Shown in pieces: positions 7,213-14,958 of a DNA stretch of 32,655 bases. Within the stretch, counting starts at the first letter, position 1; each line of letters starts with the position of its first letter. The stretch lies in contig JAJDNK010000267.1 of the NCBI GenBank assembly GCA_022340715.1, positions 1 to 32,655 of the forward strand. The letters run 5' to 3'. Made by a program: the position numbers and the translations under genes. The notes under the pieces were generated by a model. The model worked only from the letters and a program-made list of their open reading frames with translations. It was not told where the DNA came from and ran no database searches. This stretch comes from a bacterium BMS3Abin03. Lineage in GTDB: Bacteria > Bacteroidota > Ignavibacteria > Ignavibacteriales > Ignavibacteriaceae.

Positions 7213-9165
7213 TTATTTATCTTTGTCTTTATCGTCGTCGTCAACTACTTCGTAAGATGCGTCCTGTACATCTTCTTTCTTGTCTGAACCTGAATCACCT
7301 TGTTGCTGTGAACTCTGTTGCTGATCGGTTTGTCCGCCTGCTGGTCCTTGCTGTTGCTGGGCACCAGCTTGAGCATAAATTTCCTGAGCAACCGAGCTCC
7401 ATACTTTATTAAGAGACTCAGTGGCAGATTTTATTTGATCTGTATTGTTACTCGCGATTGCATCTTCAACTTTTTTAACCTCGGCTTCAATCTTTGATTT
7501 AGAATCGGATGGGATTTTATCTTTCATTTCATCCAGTTGTTTCTTAATCTGAAAGACGAGACTATCAGCCTGGTTTCTTACATCGACTGATTCTTTTTTC
7601 TTCTTATCTTCTGCAGCATGCTCTTTAGCATTCGTTTTCATCTTTTCTATTTCTTCCTGTGAAAGTCCACTGGAAGAAGTTATTCTTATACTTTGCTCTT
7701 TATTAGTTGCTTTATCTTTTGCACTCACGTGCATTATTCCATTTGCATCTATATCAAAGGTAACTTCAATTTGAGGAATACCCCTTGGTGCCGGTGGAAT
7801 TCCATCAAGATGAAATCTACCGAGAGTTCTATTATCTGCTGCCATTGATCTTTCACCCTGCAGAACATGAATCTCAACCGATGGTTGATTATCAGCTGCG
7901 GTTGAGAATATTTCGCTTTTCTTTGTAGGAATGGTCGTGTTTGCATCAATAAGTTTAGTCATAACACCACCAAGGGTTTCTATACCAAGTGATAAAGGTG
8001 TGACATCAAGAAGCAATACATCTTTAACATCACCAGTTAAAACACCACCCTGAATTGCCGCTCCTATAGCAACAACTTCGTCAGGATTCACGCCCTTGTG
8101 TGGCTCTTTTCCAAACAAATCTTTTACTAACTGCTGAACCATCGGTATCCTTGTTGAACCACCTACCAATATGACTTCATCAATATTTGAACTTGAGACA
8201 CCTGCATCTTTCATTGCATTTTCACAAGGTATCTTTGTCTTCTGAATAAGATCATCTATCAATTGTTCAAATTTTGATCTGCTGATACTAATATTTAAGT
8301 GTTTTGGCCCTTCCTGTGTTGCTGTAATAAACGGAAGATTAACATCTGTTGAAGAAGATGAAGATAATTCGATCTTCGCTTTTTCTGCAGCTTCCTTCAA
8401 TCTTTGTAATGCCATAGGATCCTTACGTAAATCTATTCCATCAGATTTCTGAAATTCATCTGCCAGGTAATTAATCAATCGTTGATCGAAATCGTCACCA
8501 CCAAGATGTGTATCTCCATTGGTTGATTTTACTTCAAATACACCTTCACCTAACTGAAGAATAGAAATATCAAAAGTACCACCGCCTAAATCGTATATTG
8601 CCACAGTATGATCTTTTGTTTTTTTATCAAGCCCATAAGCTAAAGCAGCTGCAGTAGGTTCGTTAATAATTCTTTTAACTGTTAAACCGGCAATTTCTCC
8701 TGCATCTTTTGTTGCCTGTCTTTGTGAGTCATTAAAATAAGCAGGAACGGTAATAACGGCTTCAGTAACAGGCTGACCTAAATATTCCTCTGCGGTTTTC
8801 TTCATTTTCTGAAGAACCATTGCACTGATTTCGGGTGGAGAGTAAACACGATCGCTAATCTTTACACGTGCCGTTTCATTATCACCCTGAACTACTTCGT
8901 AAGGTACTTCGCTCATTTCAGTTGATACTTCATTAATTTTTCTTCCCATGAATCTTTTAATTGAAAATATAGTGTTCTTGGGATTTGTAATTGCCTGACG
9001 TTTTGCCGGCTGTCCAACTAACCTTTCACCATTTTTTGCAAATGCCACAACCGAAGGAGTTGTTCTTCCACCTTCGGAATTTGGAATTACAACCGGATCA
9101 TTTCCTTCCATCACCGAAACACATGAGTTTGTAGTTCCTAAGTCTATTCCTATTATTTTGCTCAT
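7213..9165 (-). CDS. dnaK: Molecular chaperone DnaK (Hsp70)
   Basis: DnaK is the ATP-dependent Hsp70 chaperone. The 650-residue protein begins [13 protein letters not shown] and contains the Hsp70 signatures [13 protein letters not shown] and [14 protein letters not shown], followed by the substrate-binding domain with [17 protein letters not shown], and a helical lid. The tail is Gln-rich (several QQQ stretches) and ends [11 protein letters not shown], an acidic C-terminus as in other bacterial DnaK. AAGGAG lies ahead of the ATG at 9165. No dnaJ or grpE is nearby; instead the gene is flanked by two small heat-shock genes on the same strand, an arrangement that links holdases with the refolding machine. 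No CIRCE operator was found. Confidence 0.99.
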   Translation of the reverse strand: MSKIIGIDLGTTNSCVSVMEGNDPVVIPNSEGGRTTPSVVAFAKNGERLVGQPAKRQAITNPKNTIFSIKRFMGRKINEVSTEMSEVPYEVVQGDNETARVKISDRVYSPPEISAMVLQKMKKTAEEYLGQPVTEAVITVPAYFNDSQRQATKDAGEIAGLTVKRIINEPTAAALAYGLDKKTKDHTVAIYDLGGGTFDISILQLGEGVFEVKSTNGDTHLGGDDFDQRLINYLADEFQKSDGIDLRKDPMALQRLKEAAEKAKIELSSSSSTDVNLPFITATQEGPKHLNISISRSKFEQLIDDLIQKTKIPCENAMKDAGVSSSNIDEVILVGGSTRIPMVQQLVKDLFGKEPHKGVNPDEVVAIGAAIQGGVLTGDVKDVLLLDVTPLSLGIETLGGVMTKLIDANTTIPTKKSEIFSTAADNQPSVEIHVLQGERSMAADNRTLGRFHLDGIPPAPRGIPQIEVTFDIDANGIMHVSAKDKATNKEQSIRITSSSGLSQEEIEKMKTNAKEHAAEDKKKKESVDVRNQADSLVFQIKKQLDEMKDKIPSDSKSKIEAEVKKVEDAIASNNTDQIKSATESLNKVWSSVAQEIYAQAGAQQQQGPAGGQTDQQQSSQQQGDSGSDKKEDVQDASYEVVDDDDKDKDK

Positions 9166-9212
9166 ATCATATACTCCTTTTCATAAATTTAGTTTTCAAT
9201 TTTATTTTGTCC

Positions 9213-9647
9213 TTAATTAATGTCTATTACTTTTTCTTTCGGAGGCTCAGGAACAATTAAAGGAACAGAAACTGTAAGCACTCCGTTTTCAAATTTTGCT
9301 TTTACGTTATCAGGATCAATATCATCCTGGAGTCTGAATTTTCTTTCAAACTTACCAAATTCGCCTTCACTCCTGTAAATCTTGTCAGTGTCATTTTCAC
9401 TAAAATTATTTTTCTTTTCTCCACTGATTGAAAGTATTCCATTTTCCAAAACAATCTTCACATCTTTCTTATTTACACCCGGAAGTTCTAAAGAAAAATT
9501 TATCAAATTATCTTTTTTGAATACATTCGTTTTAGGAATATACTCTGCAGGTTGTTCACTGTTATTTCTAAAATCTCTAATAATTTTCTGAAAATTATCC
9601 TCGTAGTGTCTTTTAAAAATAGACGGATCAAATAATACTCTGTTCAT
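9213..9647 (-). CDS. Small heat-shock protein, Hsp20/alpha-crystallin family (first copy)
   Basis: This 144-residue protein has a typical alpha-crystallin domain: INFSLELPGVNKKDVKIVLE, NGILSISGEKK, then KFERKFRLQDDIDPDNVKA and FENGVLTVSVP, closing with the I-x-I anchor in KVIDIN. It is an ATP-independent holdase that keeps unfolded proteins soluble for DnaK. The ATG at 9647 has AAGGAGAAATTT ahead of it, a strong ribosome-binding site. It is the first gene of the hsp20-dnaK-hsp20 run and lies 47 bases before dnaK. A sigma-54-like element lies about 50 bases upstream. Confidence 0.95.
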   Translation of the reverse strand: MNRVLFDPSIFKRHYEDNFQKIIRDFRNNSEQPAEYIPKTNVFKKDNLINFSLELPGVNKKDVKIVLENGILSISGEKKNNFSENDTDKIYRSEGEFGKFERKFRLQDDIDPDNVKAKFENGVLTVSVPLIVPEPPKEKVIDIN

Positions 9648-9696
9648 TAAATTTCTCCTTAATAGTATAATGTTGCTGAATTATTTTGTTGAATTA

Positions 9697-9712
9697 ACCA
9701 ATAGATGTGCCA
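9697..9712 (-). promoter_or_regulatory. Sigma-54-like -24/-12 element upstream of the heat-shock operon
   Basis: On the minus strand the sequence TGGCACATCTATTGGT fits the -24/-12 consensus TGGCACRNNNNTTGCW with the correct spacing and one mismatch (G for C in the -12 GC). A start near 9686 would give a leader of about 40 bases. The mismatch falls in a conserved position, and no enhancer-binding site or rpoN gene is visible here, so this is suggestive only. Confidence 0.3.
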
Positions 9713-9794
9713 ATTAGCAAGTATACCCGTAACTCATTATTATATAAGAAGTTATATGAATCCTTTAGAAAATTGATAATACAAAAATATGACA

Positions 9795-9830
9795 GTCAGT
9801 CTGACATATTGGCTTGCATAATTTTATAAA
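9795..9830 (+). promoter_or_regulatory. Predicted promoter and small operator for birA-coaX
   Basis: CTGACA (9801-9806) and TATAAA (9825-9830) are spaced by 18 bases and resemble -35 and -10 hexamers; the start would be near 9837 with a leader of about 57 bases. An 11-base palindrome GTCAG-T-CTGAC (9795-9805) overlaps the -35 element. TGACA also occurs at 9790 and 9843, and TTGCA-(C)-TAATTTTA occurs twice (9814 and 9850), so the region looks like repeated binding sites. Confidence 0.35.
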
Positions 9831-9893
9831 CGACAATAAAGCTGACACTTTGCACTAATTTTAATATGTTTACAAAATCAATCGGAGAAACAA

Positions 9894-10667
9894 GTGTTTG
9901 ACATAGAAAAGTTTGATATTAAACTGGGAACGGATCAGATCGGGAGAAATTTTATTTATGCTGAAGAAGTAACTTCAACAAATGAAGTGATTTTAAACGA
10001 AAGAAAACTCTATCAAGAGCATGGAACTGTTCTACTTGCGGAAAATCAAACAGCAGGTAAAGGCAGGTTAAACAGACCATGGTATAGTGTAGATGAGATG
10101 AATCTAACCTTTTCAATTTTGATTCTGGATGCAAAATATTTCAGAAAAAAAATTAACATACTAAATTTTACTGCAGCTATTGCAGTAGCAATGTCAATTG
10201 AAAATCTTTTCCAGTTAAAAACGGAATTAAAATGGCCAAACGATGTTTTGATTTCTAATAAAAAAATTGCCGGTGTTCTACTGGAGTCTGTTTCATCCGG
10301 GAATAAAATTGAAAGATTGGTTGTAGGAATTGGACTGAATGTTAATCAAATAACATTCCAGGGTAAGTTTAATGTTGATCCAACTTCATTAAAAAGGGAA
10401 CTTCGACAAAATATTGAAAGAGAAAAATTGTTAGCCGAAATTCTGAATAACTTTGAGGAACTTATAGAAACTTCGGTTTCCAAGCCAAAGTTTATTCTGG
10501 ATGAATGGAGATCTCGTTGTAGTTTAATTGGCGAAAGAATTACGATTGCCGAAAATGATAAAACAAGGCACGGCATTTTCGAAGATATTGATGATGAAGG
10601 ATTTCTTATTTTAAAATCAAACGATGCTCTTGAGACAATTCACTTCGGCGATGTGAGTATTCTGTAG
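9894..10667 (+). CDS. birA: Biotin--[acetyl-CoA-carboxylase] ligase (monofunctional)
   Basis: BirA activates biotin as biotinyl-AMP and attaches it to the carrier protein of acetyl-CoA carboxylase. The 257 residues contain the substrate motif STNEV (28-32), the nucleotide-binding loop GKGRLNRPW (55-63, the GRGRxGRxW motif), KWPNDVLI (113-120), KIAGVLLE (124-131) and GIGLNVN (145-151), followed by the small C-terminal domain. There is no N-terminal helix-turn-helix, so it should not act as a repressor. The start is GTG at 9894, with CGGAG nine bases earlier. The next gene, coaX, follows after six bases. accD, whose complex BirA serves, lies just beyond on the opposite strand. Confidence 0.95.
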   Translation: MFDIEKFDIKLGTDQIGRNFIYAEEVTSTNEVILNERKLYQEHGTVLLAENQTAGKGRLNRPWYSVDEMNLTFSILILDAKYFRKKINILNFTAAIAVAMSIENLFQLKTELKWPNDVLISNKKIAGVLLESVSSGNKIERLVVGIGLNVNQITFQGKFNVDPTSLKRELRQNIEREKLLAEILNNFEELIETSVSKPKFILDEWRSRCSLIGERITIAENDKTRHGIFEDIDDEGFLILKSNDALETIHFGDVSIL

Positions 10668-10673
10668 AAAATT

Positions 10674-11435
10674 ATGCTACTGACAATTGACATCGGTAAT
10701 TCAAGCATTAAGGCTGCAATCTTTGAAAAGAATAAATTAGTTCAGCATTTCAGGGAAAAAGATCCTCCTAAATTAATTTCTATAATTAAATATCATTCAT
10801 TTAAAAATGCTGTGGTTTGTTCAGTTGTTCCAAAATTAACCGAACAAGTGTCTGCAAAAATTAAAGACGAATTTAATATTACCTCTTTCATTCTAACAAA
10901 GGATATTAAATTTAATTTAGATATTAATTACAAAACTCCCGAAACATTAGGTATTGACAGGCTTTGTTCTGCAGAAGGTGCATTTTTTCTATTTAAAAAT
11001 TCCAATAACTTCAGAATTTATAACGAAGACACATACATTCTAGCAATTGATTTTGGTACTGCAACAACCACAAATATAATTGAATACCCTGGAAAATTTA
11101 TTGGTGGCTTAATAACTCCTGGAGTAGAAATGATGTTTGATTCACTAAATAAGAAAACCGCACAATTGCCAGACGTCGATATTTCTGATTTTGATTCTTT
11201 TATTGGGAATAGTACAGACTCATCAATTGCCAGCGGTGTTGTCACATCTGCAATAGGAATGTTCGAGAAAACGATTAATTATTTGAAAAAAGAAAAATCA
11301 GCAAAAGATGTTTTTATCTATATAACGGGTGGAAATGCAAAAAAAATTATTCCGCACTTAAATTTTGAATTTATTTATGAAGAGGCCTTAGTCTTGTATG
11401 GGGTAAGTGCTTTATGGAAGTTAAATAATAAATAA
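10674..11435 (+). CDS. coaX: Type III pantothenate kinase
   Basis: CoaX phosphorylates pantothenate, the first step from vitamin B5 to coenzyme A, and belongs to the ASKHA kinase fold. The 253-residue protein shows the phosphate-1 motif TIDIGNSS (4-11), the TPETLGIDRL segment (88-97, the GxDR motif), phosphate-2 AIDFGTATT (124-132), and GGLITPG (144-150), and ends with the ITGGNA adenosine-side motif. Length is normal. It is six bases after birA. Its stop lies only three bases from the stop of panC on the other strand, so the two pantothenate/CoA genes are convergent. Confidence 0.96.
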   Translation: MLLTIDIGNSSIKAAIFEKNKLVQHFREKDPPKLISIIKYHSFKNAVVCSVVPKLTEQVSAKIKDEFNITSFILTKDIKFNLDINYKTPETLGIDRLCSAEGAFFLFKNSNNFRIYNEDTYILAIDFGTATTTNIIEYPGKFIGGLITPGVEMMFDSLNKKTAQLPDVDISDFDSFIGNSTDSSIASGVVTSAIGMFEKTINYLKKEKSAKDVFIYITGGNAKKIIPHLNFEFIYEEALVLYGVSALWKLNNK

Positions 11436-11438
11436 ATT

Positions 11439-12296
11439 TTAGGAAAGTGTTATAAATTCATTATCAATCAGTCGTGTATTTCCTACTTTTGCAGCTATGA
11501 GAATATAATATTCATTTCCACCTTCAATTAGATCAACTTCCTTGAATCCGTATGCATTTACAATTGCAACATAATCAAGCTTAATGGATTTTTCTTCATA
11601 AATTATTGCTTTCATATTATCTAATACTATATGTGGATTCATCTCTTTATCCTCTTCAATCAGCTTTCTTCCATATAAAAGTGCTTTGTGAAGTGTTAAT
11701 GCCATTTCTCTTTCTTCAGAAGATAGGTAAACATTTCTTGAACTCATTGCGAGTCCGTCTGATTCACGAACTATTGGACATACTACAATATCAATCCCCA
11801 TTTTTAAGTCAGAAACCATTTGTTGGATAACAGCAACCTGTTGAGCATCTTTCTGTCCAAAGTATGCATAATCCGGTTTTACACAATTAAAAAGAATGTT
11901 AACAATAGTTGTAACTCCCCTGAAATGTATTGGTCTGAATTCACCTTCGAGTATCTTGGTTATTTTTTCGACACTTACATAAGTTTGAAAATTGTATGGA
12001 TAAATCTGATCTTTATCCGGAAAGAAAATATAATCAACATTTTCATCTAATAAGAGTTTTTTATCTCTCTCTAAATTGCGCGGATATTTTTCCAGATCTT
12101 CATTTGGAGCAAATTGGGTTGGATTAACAAATATTGAAACTATCGTAATATCACATTCACTTTTACAACGTTCAACTAAAGAAAGGTGACCGGCATGCAA
12201 TGCACCCATTGTAGGTACAAGACCAATGGTTTTTTCTTTTTGCTTCAGGGATTTAGAGATTGATTGGATTTCACCTATGTCGGTGATAGTCTTGAT
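11439..12296 (-). CDS. panC: Pantothenate synthetase, non-AUG start likely
   Basis: PanC joins pantoate and beta-alanine using ATP. The first ATG in frame (12209) would begin inside the conserved PTMGALHAGHLSL nucleotide-binding motif and remove the first beta strand. The frame is open upstream and encodes IKTITDIGEIQSISK then KTIGLVPT, a normal PanC N-terminus. The best start by position is ATC at 12296: GAGG overlapping the accD stop codon lies five bases before it. This gives 285 residues, the usual length. Other motifs are YFGQKDAQQ and the AMSSRNVYLS loop (the KMSKS-like region). Expression is probably coupled to accD. A non-AUG start, or an ATG misread as ATC, are both possible. Confidence 0.93.
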   Translation of the reverse strand: MKTITDIGEIQSISKSLKQKEKTIGLVPTMGALHAGHLSLVERCKSECDITIVSIFVNPTQFAPNEDLEKYPRNLERDKKLLLDENVDYIFFPDKDQIYPYNFQTYVSVEKITKILEGEFRPIHFRGVTTIVNILFNCVKPDYAYFGQKDAQQVAVIQQMVSDLKMGIDIVVCPIVRESDGLAMSSRNVYLSSEEREMALTLHKALLYGRKLIEEDKEMNPHIVLDNMKAIIYEEKSIKLDYVAIVNAYGFKEVDLIEGGNEYYILIAAKVGNTRLIDNEFITLS

Positions 12297-12303
12297 AATA
12301 ACC

Positions 12304-13143
12304 TCAGGACATCACGTCAATTAATTTGCTGATGGTTTCTTTCATTTGTTGTCTAGGGATAACAGAATCGACAAAACCTTTTTCCATTAAGAACTCTGAT
12401 CGTTGAAAGCCTTTTGGCAAATCTTTACCGATTGTTTGCTTAATTACTCTTGGCCCCGCAAAACCAATAAGCGCATCGGGCTCAGCAATGTTTATATCAC
12501 CAAGCATTGCGTAACTTGCTGTTGTACCGCCCGTAGTCGGATCAGTTAAAATAGAAATATAAGGTACTTTTGCATCTGCAAGACGTGCCAGGCGTGCGCT
12601 TGTTTTTGCCAATTGCATAAGTGAATAAGCGCCTTCCATCATCCGGGCACCACCACTTTGTGAAATAATGATTAAAGGGATTTTATTTTGGTAAGCTTTA
12701 TCGATAACACGTGAAAGCTTTTCACCAACAACCGAACCCATACTTCCGCCGATGAATTTAAAATCCATACAACCAAAAGCAACCTGCTTATCATAAATCT
12801 TCCCTGTGCCGATACGAACGGCATCGTATAAACCGCTGTTTTTTATTGTGTTGGAAATTCTATCAGTATATTTCTTTGTATCAACAAAACCAAGAGGATC
12901 AGCAGATTTCATCTTTTTAAAAAGCTCTTTAAAGCTTCCTTTATCCAAAAGAATCTGAATATATTCTGCACTGCCAATTCGAAAATGATAATTGCATTTC
13001 AGGCAAGTCCACAGATCAGCTTCGAGCTGTTTTTTGTGAATAATTTCCCCGCAGCCGGGACATTTTTCCCATAAACCGTCAGGCAGTTCTTTTTTCTGGC
13101 TGTCGGGTGATATTTTTTCTTTAGATCTTTTAAACCAGGGCAT
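12304..13143 (-). CDS. accD: Acetyl-CoA carboxylase carboxyltransferase subunit beta
   Basis: AccD with AccA transfers the carboxyl group from carboxybiotin to acetyl-CoA, giving malonyl-CoA for fatty-acid synthesis. The 279-residue protein has the N-terminal four-cysteine zinc ribbon (Cys28, Cys31, Cys47, Cys50: CPGC and CLKC) and the crotonase-fold carboxyltransferase domain with FKFIGGSMGSVVGEK, SQSGGARMMEGA, TDPTTGGTTASYAMLGD and IGFAGPRVI. The ATG at 13143 has an AGGA site ahead. It sits seven bases after the DUF1573 gene and its stop overlaps the presumed ribosome-binding site of panC. accA is not in the window. Confidence 0.98.
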   Translation of the reverse strand: MPWFKRSKEKISPDSQKKELPDGLWEKCPGCGEIIHKKQLEADLWTCLKCNYHFRIGSAEYIQILLDKGSFKELFKKMKSADPLGFVDTKKYTDRISNTIKNSGLYDAVRIGTGKIYDKQVAFGCMDFKFIGGSMGSVVGEKLSRVIDKAYQNKIPLIIISQSGGARMMEGAYSLMQLAKTSARLARLADAKVPYISILTDPTTGGTTASYAMLGDINIAEPDALIGFAGPRVIKQTIGKDLPKGFQRSEFLMEKGFVDSVIPRQQMKETISKLIDVMS

Positions 13144-13150
13144 TTAATTC

Positions 13151-13867
13151 CTATTGCAGAATATCTGCATAGACTGTTAAAACTTTTTTCGGATTTTTAG
13201 GATCGTTGGAAGATACTGTAATTGTTCTGCTCATTTTTCCACTTCTGTTTGCGGTGTTGAGTTTTACATTCAATGTTCCTTTTTCACCGGGAGCGAGATC
13301 TTTTTTACTTACCAAAGCAGCCGTGCAACCGCAGGATGTTTTAATATCTCCTATTTTCAGAGTTGAATTTCCGCTATTATCAAAATTGAATTCATATTCA
13401 ACAGTTTTTCCTTCCTGAACTTCGCCAAAATCATGTTGAGTTTCCGGAAAGTGAATTATGGCGGAATTTCCTTTACTATCTTCAGATGAATTCATAATAA
13501 CATTTCCGCGAATTGTAATAAGAGACTGCGGATTTTCTTTATCATTCGTATTTATTCGAATAATTTTTGTTTGCTTACCGCGTTTACCTTCTGAATCAAA
13601 AGTTACAGTCAGTTTTGTTGATTCACCGGGAGCTAATTCATCTTTTTCCGGCATTGCGGCAGTGCAACCACACGATGGGATAATTCTTTTTATTTTTAAT
13701 AAATCACCACCACTATTGCTTAAAATAAAAACATGCGAAACCTTTTCTCCCTGTTTAATATCCCCGAAATCATATTCGTTTACCTGCAATGCAAGTTTAG
13801 GACCAACCAGTTGAGCAAAACTTAACGAGGTAAATATTAAAAACATGAAGAAAAATATTTTTTTCAT
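13151..13867 (-). CDS. Exported protein with two DUF1573 domains
   Basis: The 238-residue protein begins with a signal peptide (MKKIFFFMFLIFTSLSFAQ) and is then built of two Ig-like repeats of the DUF1573 type (about 26-122 and 138-237). Each repeat has the pattern (Y/H)DFG-x-(I/V), a strand region, a SCGCTAA turn (65-71 and 178-184) and LAPGE. Paired cysteines in S-C-G-C-T are characteristic of the family and could bind metal or form disulfides; function is not established. The gene overlaps tsaB by four bases (ATGA) and precedes accD by seven bases, so it is translationally coupled within the operon. Location is predicted periplasmic or outer-membrane associated. Confidence 0.9.
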   Translation of the reverse strand: MKKIFFFMFLIFTSLSFAQLVGPKLALQVNEYDFGDIKQGEKVSHVFILSNSGGDLLKIKRIIPSCGCTAAMPEKDELAPGESTKLTVTFDSEGKRGKQTKIIRINTNDKENPQSLITIRGNVIMNSSEDSKGNSAIIHFPETQHDFGEVQEGKTVEYEFNFDNSGNSTLKIGDIKTSCGCTAALVSKKDLAPGEKGTLNVKLNTANRSGKMSRTITVSSNDPKNPKKVLTVYADILQ

Positions 13868-14532
13868 TTCTTTTGCCTCTTTTTTACATTAAAAGTTTTT
13901 ATATATAAAGGTTCAAGATAATCGAAATCGAATGTCATTCTTTCTATTCCAAATTTCATAGCCCATTTAGCTATAAATTCCGGTGAAGGTGAACATAATG
14001 AATTATTTAATTCTCCAACAGAGGAATAAGGGGCATTTCCAAATACCTTGGTCCCATTCACTCTTTTTGTGAATTTGATATTTGTTAATATCGTTAAATC
14101 TTCTACAAATATATAATTATTGGATTTAATTTGAAACTTTGCATAATAAACCTCGTCTTTGTTCACTTTATTTGCGATTATGAAGGTTGATCCATTTTCA
14201 AGTTCAAATGAAAGCTGATATGCAAGTGCCTCAAAAGTTGGAACAATATAAATTGGAACACCAGCACCGGTTGCAATCCCTTTTGCTGCAGCCATCCCAA
14301 TTCTTAAACCGGTAAAAGATCCCGGTCCTGCCGAAACTGCTATCGCATTTATTTCTTCATTCCCAATATTTGCTGTACTGAAAAGAAATTGAATGATTTC
14401 AAATAATTTTTCAGAATGTGAATGTTTTAGATTAATTGTTGAAGAATAATATTCTTTTTCAGAAAAGTATAATGAAACACCACATAAATTTTCAGATGTT
14501 TCAATTGCAAGGATCGGTTTATTATCATTCAT
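13864..14532 (-). CDS. tsaB: tRNA t6A biosynthesis protein TsaB
   Basis: TsaB is the ASKHA-fold partner of TsaD in making N6-threonylcarbamoyladenosine at position 37 of ANN-decoding tRNAs. The protein starts MNDNKPILAIETSENLCGVSLY and contains the hallmark AVSAGPGSFTGLRIGMAAAKGIA. A longer open frame starts at 14634 but the extra 34 residues lie inside the tsaE gene and do not match the family, so the ATG at 14532 is chosen, giving 222 residues. The start overlaps the tsaE stop by eight bases and the stop overlaps the DUF1573 start by four, so translation is coupled. tsaD is not in the window. Confidence 0.94.
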   Translation of the reverse strand: MNDNKPILAIETSENLCGVSLYFSEKEYYSSTINLKHSHSEKLFEIIQFLFSTANIGNEEINAIAVSAGPGSFTGLRIGMAAAKGIATGAGVPIYIVPTFEALAYQLSFELENGSTFIIANKVNKDEVYYAKFQIKSNNYIFVEDLTILTNIKFTKRVNGTKVFGNAPYSSVGELNNSLCSPSPEFIAKWAMKFGIERMTFDFDYLEPLYIKTFNVKKRQKK

Positions 14533-14953
14533 ATTCTTTAAAGTCGAATCTTCTTTTTGTTCCATCCATAAAGGAAATTGAAATCTCAATTTTCTTAACA
14601 GGCAATGCTTCTCGCAGCAGATCTCCCCATTCAACTAATAACACAGCTTCGGTATCGTTCAAATAGTCTTCCCAACCTATATCATACAATTCTTCAATTT
14701 TATTTAGCCTGTAAAAATCAAAATGATATGCTTTTATCTTTCCTTCGTACTCATTAACTATAGCGAATGAAGGACTGTTAACATTTCTAATTCCGAATGA
14801 AGCTAAAAGTTTTTTTATGAAAAATGTTTTCCCCGCACCAAGATTACCAATCAATATAATAACCTGACCATTGTTGACTAGTTTGGCAAAATCCACAGCA
14901 AGCTGTGCAGTTTCATCTTCATTATTCACAGTTTTAGTGAAAGGTAAAACCAC
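14525..14953 (-). CDS. tsaE: tRNA t6A biosynthesis ATPase TsaE
   Basis: TsaE is the P-loop ATPase that resets the TsaB-TsaD complex in t6A synthesis. The 142 residues show Walker A GNLGAGKTF (36-44), the VNSPSFAIVNEY segment, YHFDFYRL and LLVEWGD, all family features. The start is GTG at 14953, five bases after the porX stop, so the gene is probably read from porX mRNA. The stop overlaps the tsaB ATG. Confidence 0.95.
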   Translation of the reverse strand: MVLPFTKTVNNEDETAQLAVDFAKLVNNGQVIILIGNLGAGKTFFIKKLLASFGIRNVNSPSFAIVNEYEGKIKAYHFDFYRLNKIEELYDIGWEDYLNDTEAVLLVEWGDLLREALPVKKIEISISFMDGTKRRFDFKEYE

Positions 14954-14958
14954 AAATA

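Noticed and set aside
7290..7370. CAG/CTG-rich tract at the end of dnaK as a possible repeat element
   Set aside because: It encodes the Gln-rich C-terminal tail common in bacterial DnaK and is not a clean tandem repeat.
9648..9893. CIRCE operator (TTAGCACTC-N9-GAGTGCTAA) ahead of the heat-shock operon
   Set aside because: Looked for and not found; only a short TTAGCA piece occurs, without its inverted partner.
13206..13814. Open frames of 70 and 118 codons opposite the DUF1573 gene
   Set aside because: Antisense shadows of a gene with two well-formed domains; no ribosome-binding site or recognisable motif.
14533..14634. Longer TsaB start at 14634
   Set aside because: The extra 34 residues lie within tsaE and do not resemble the TsaB N-terminus; the ATG at 14532 fits the family.
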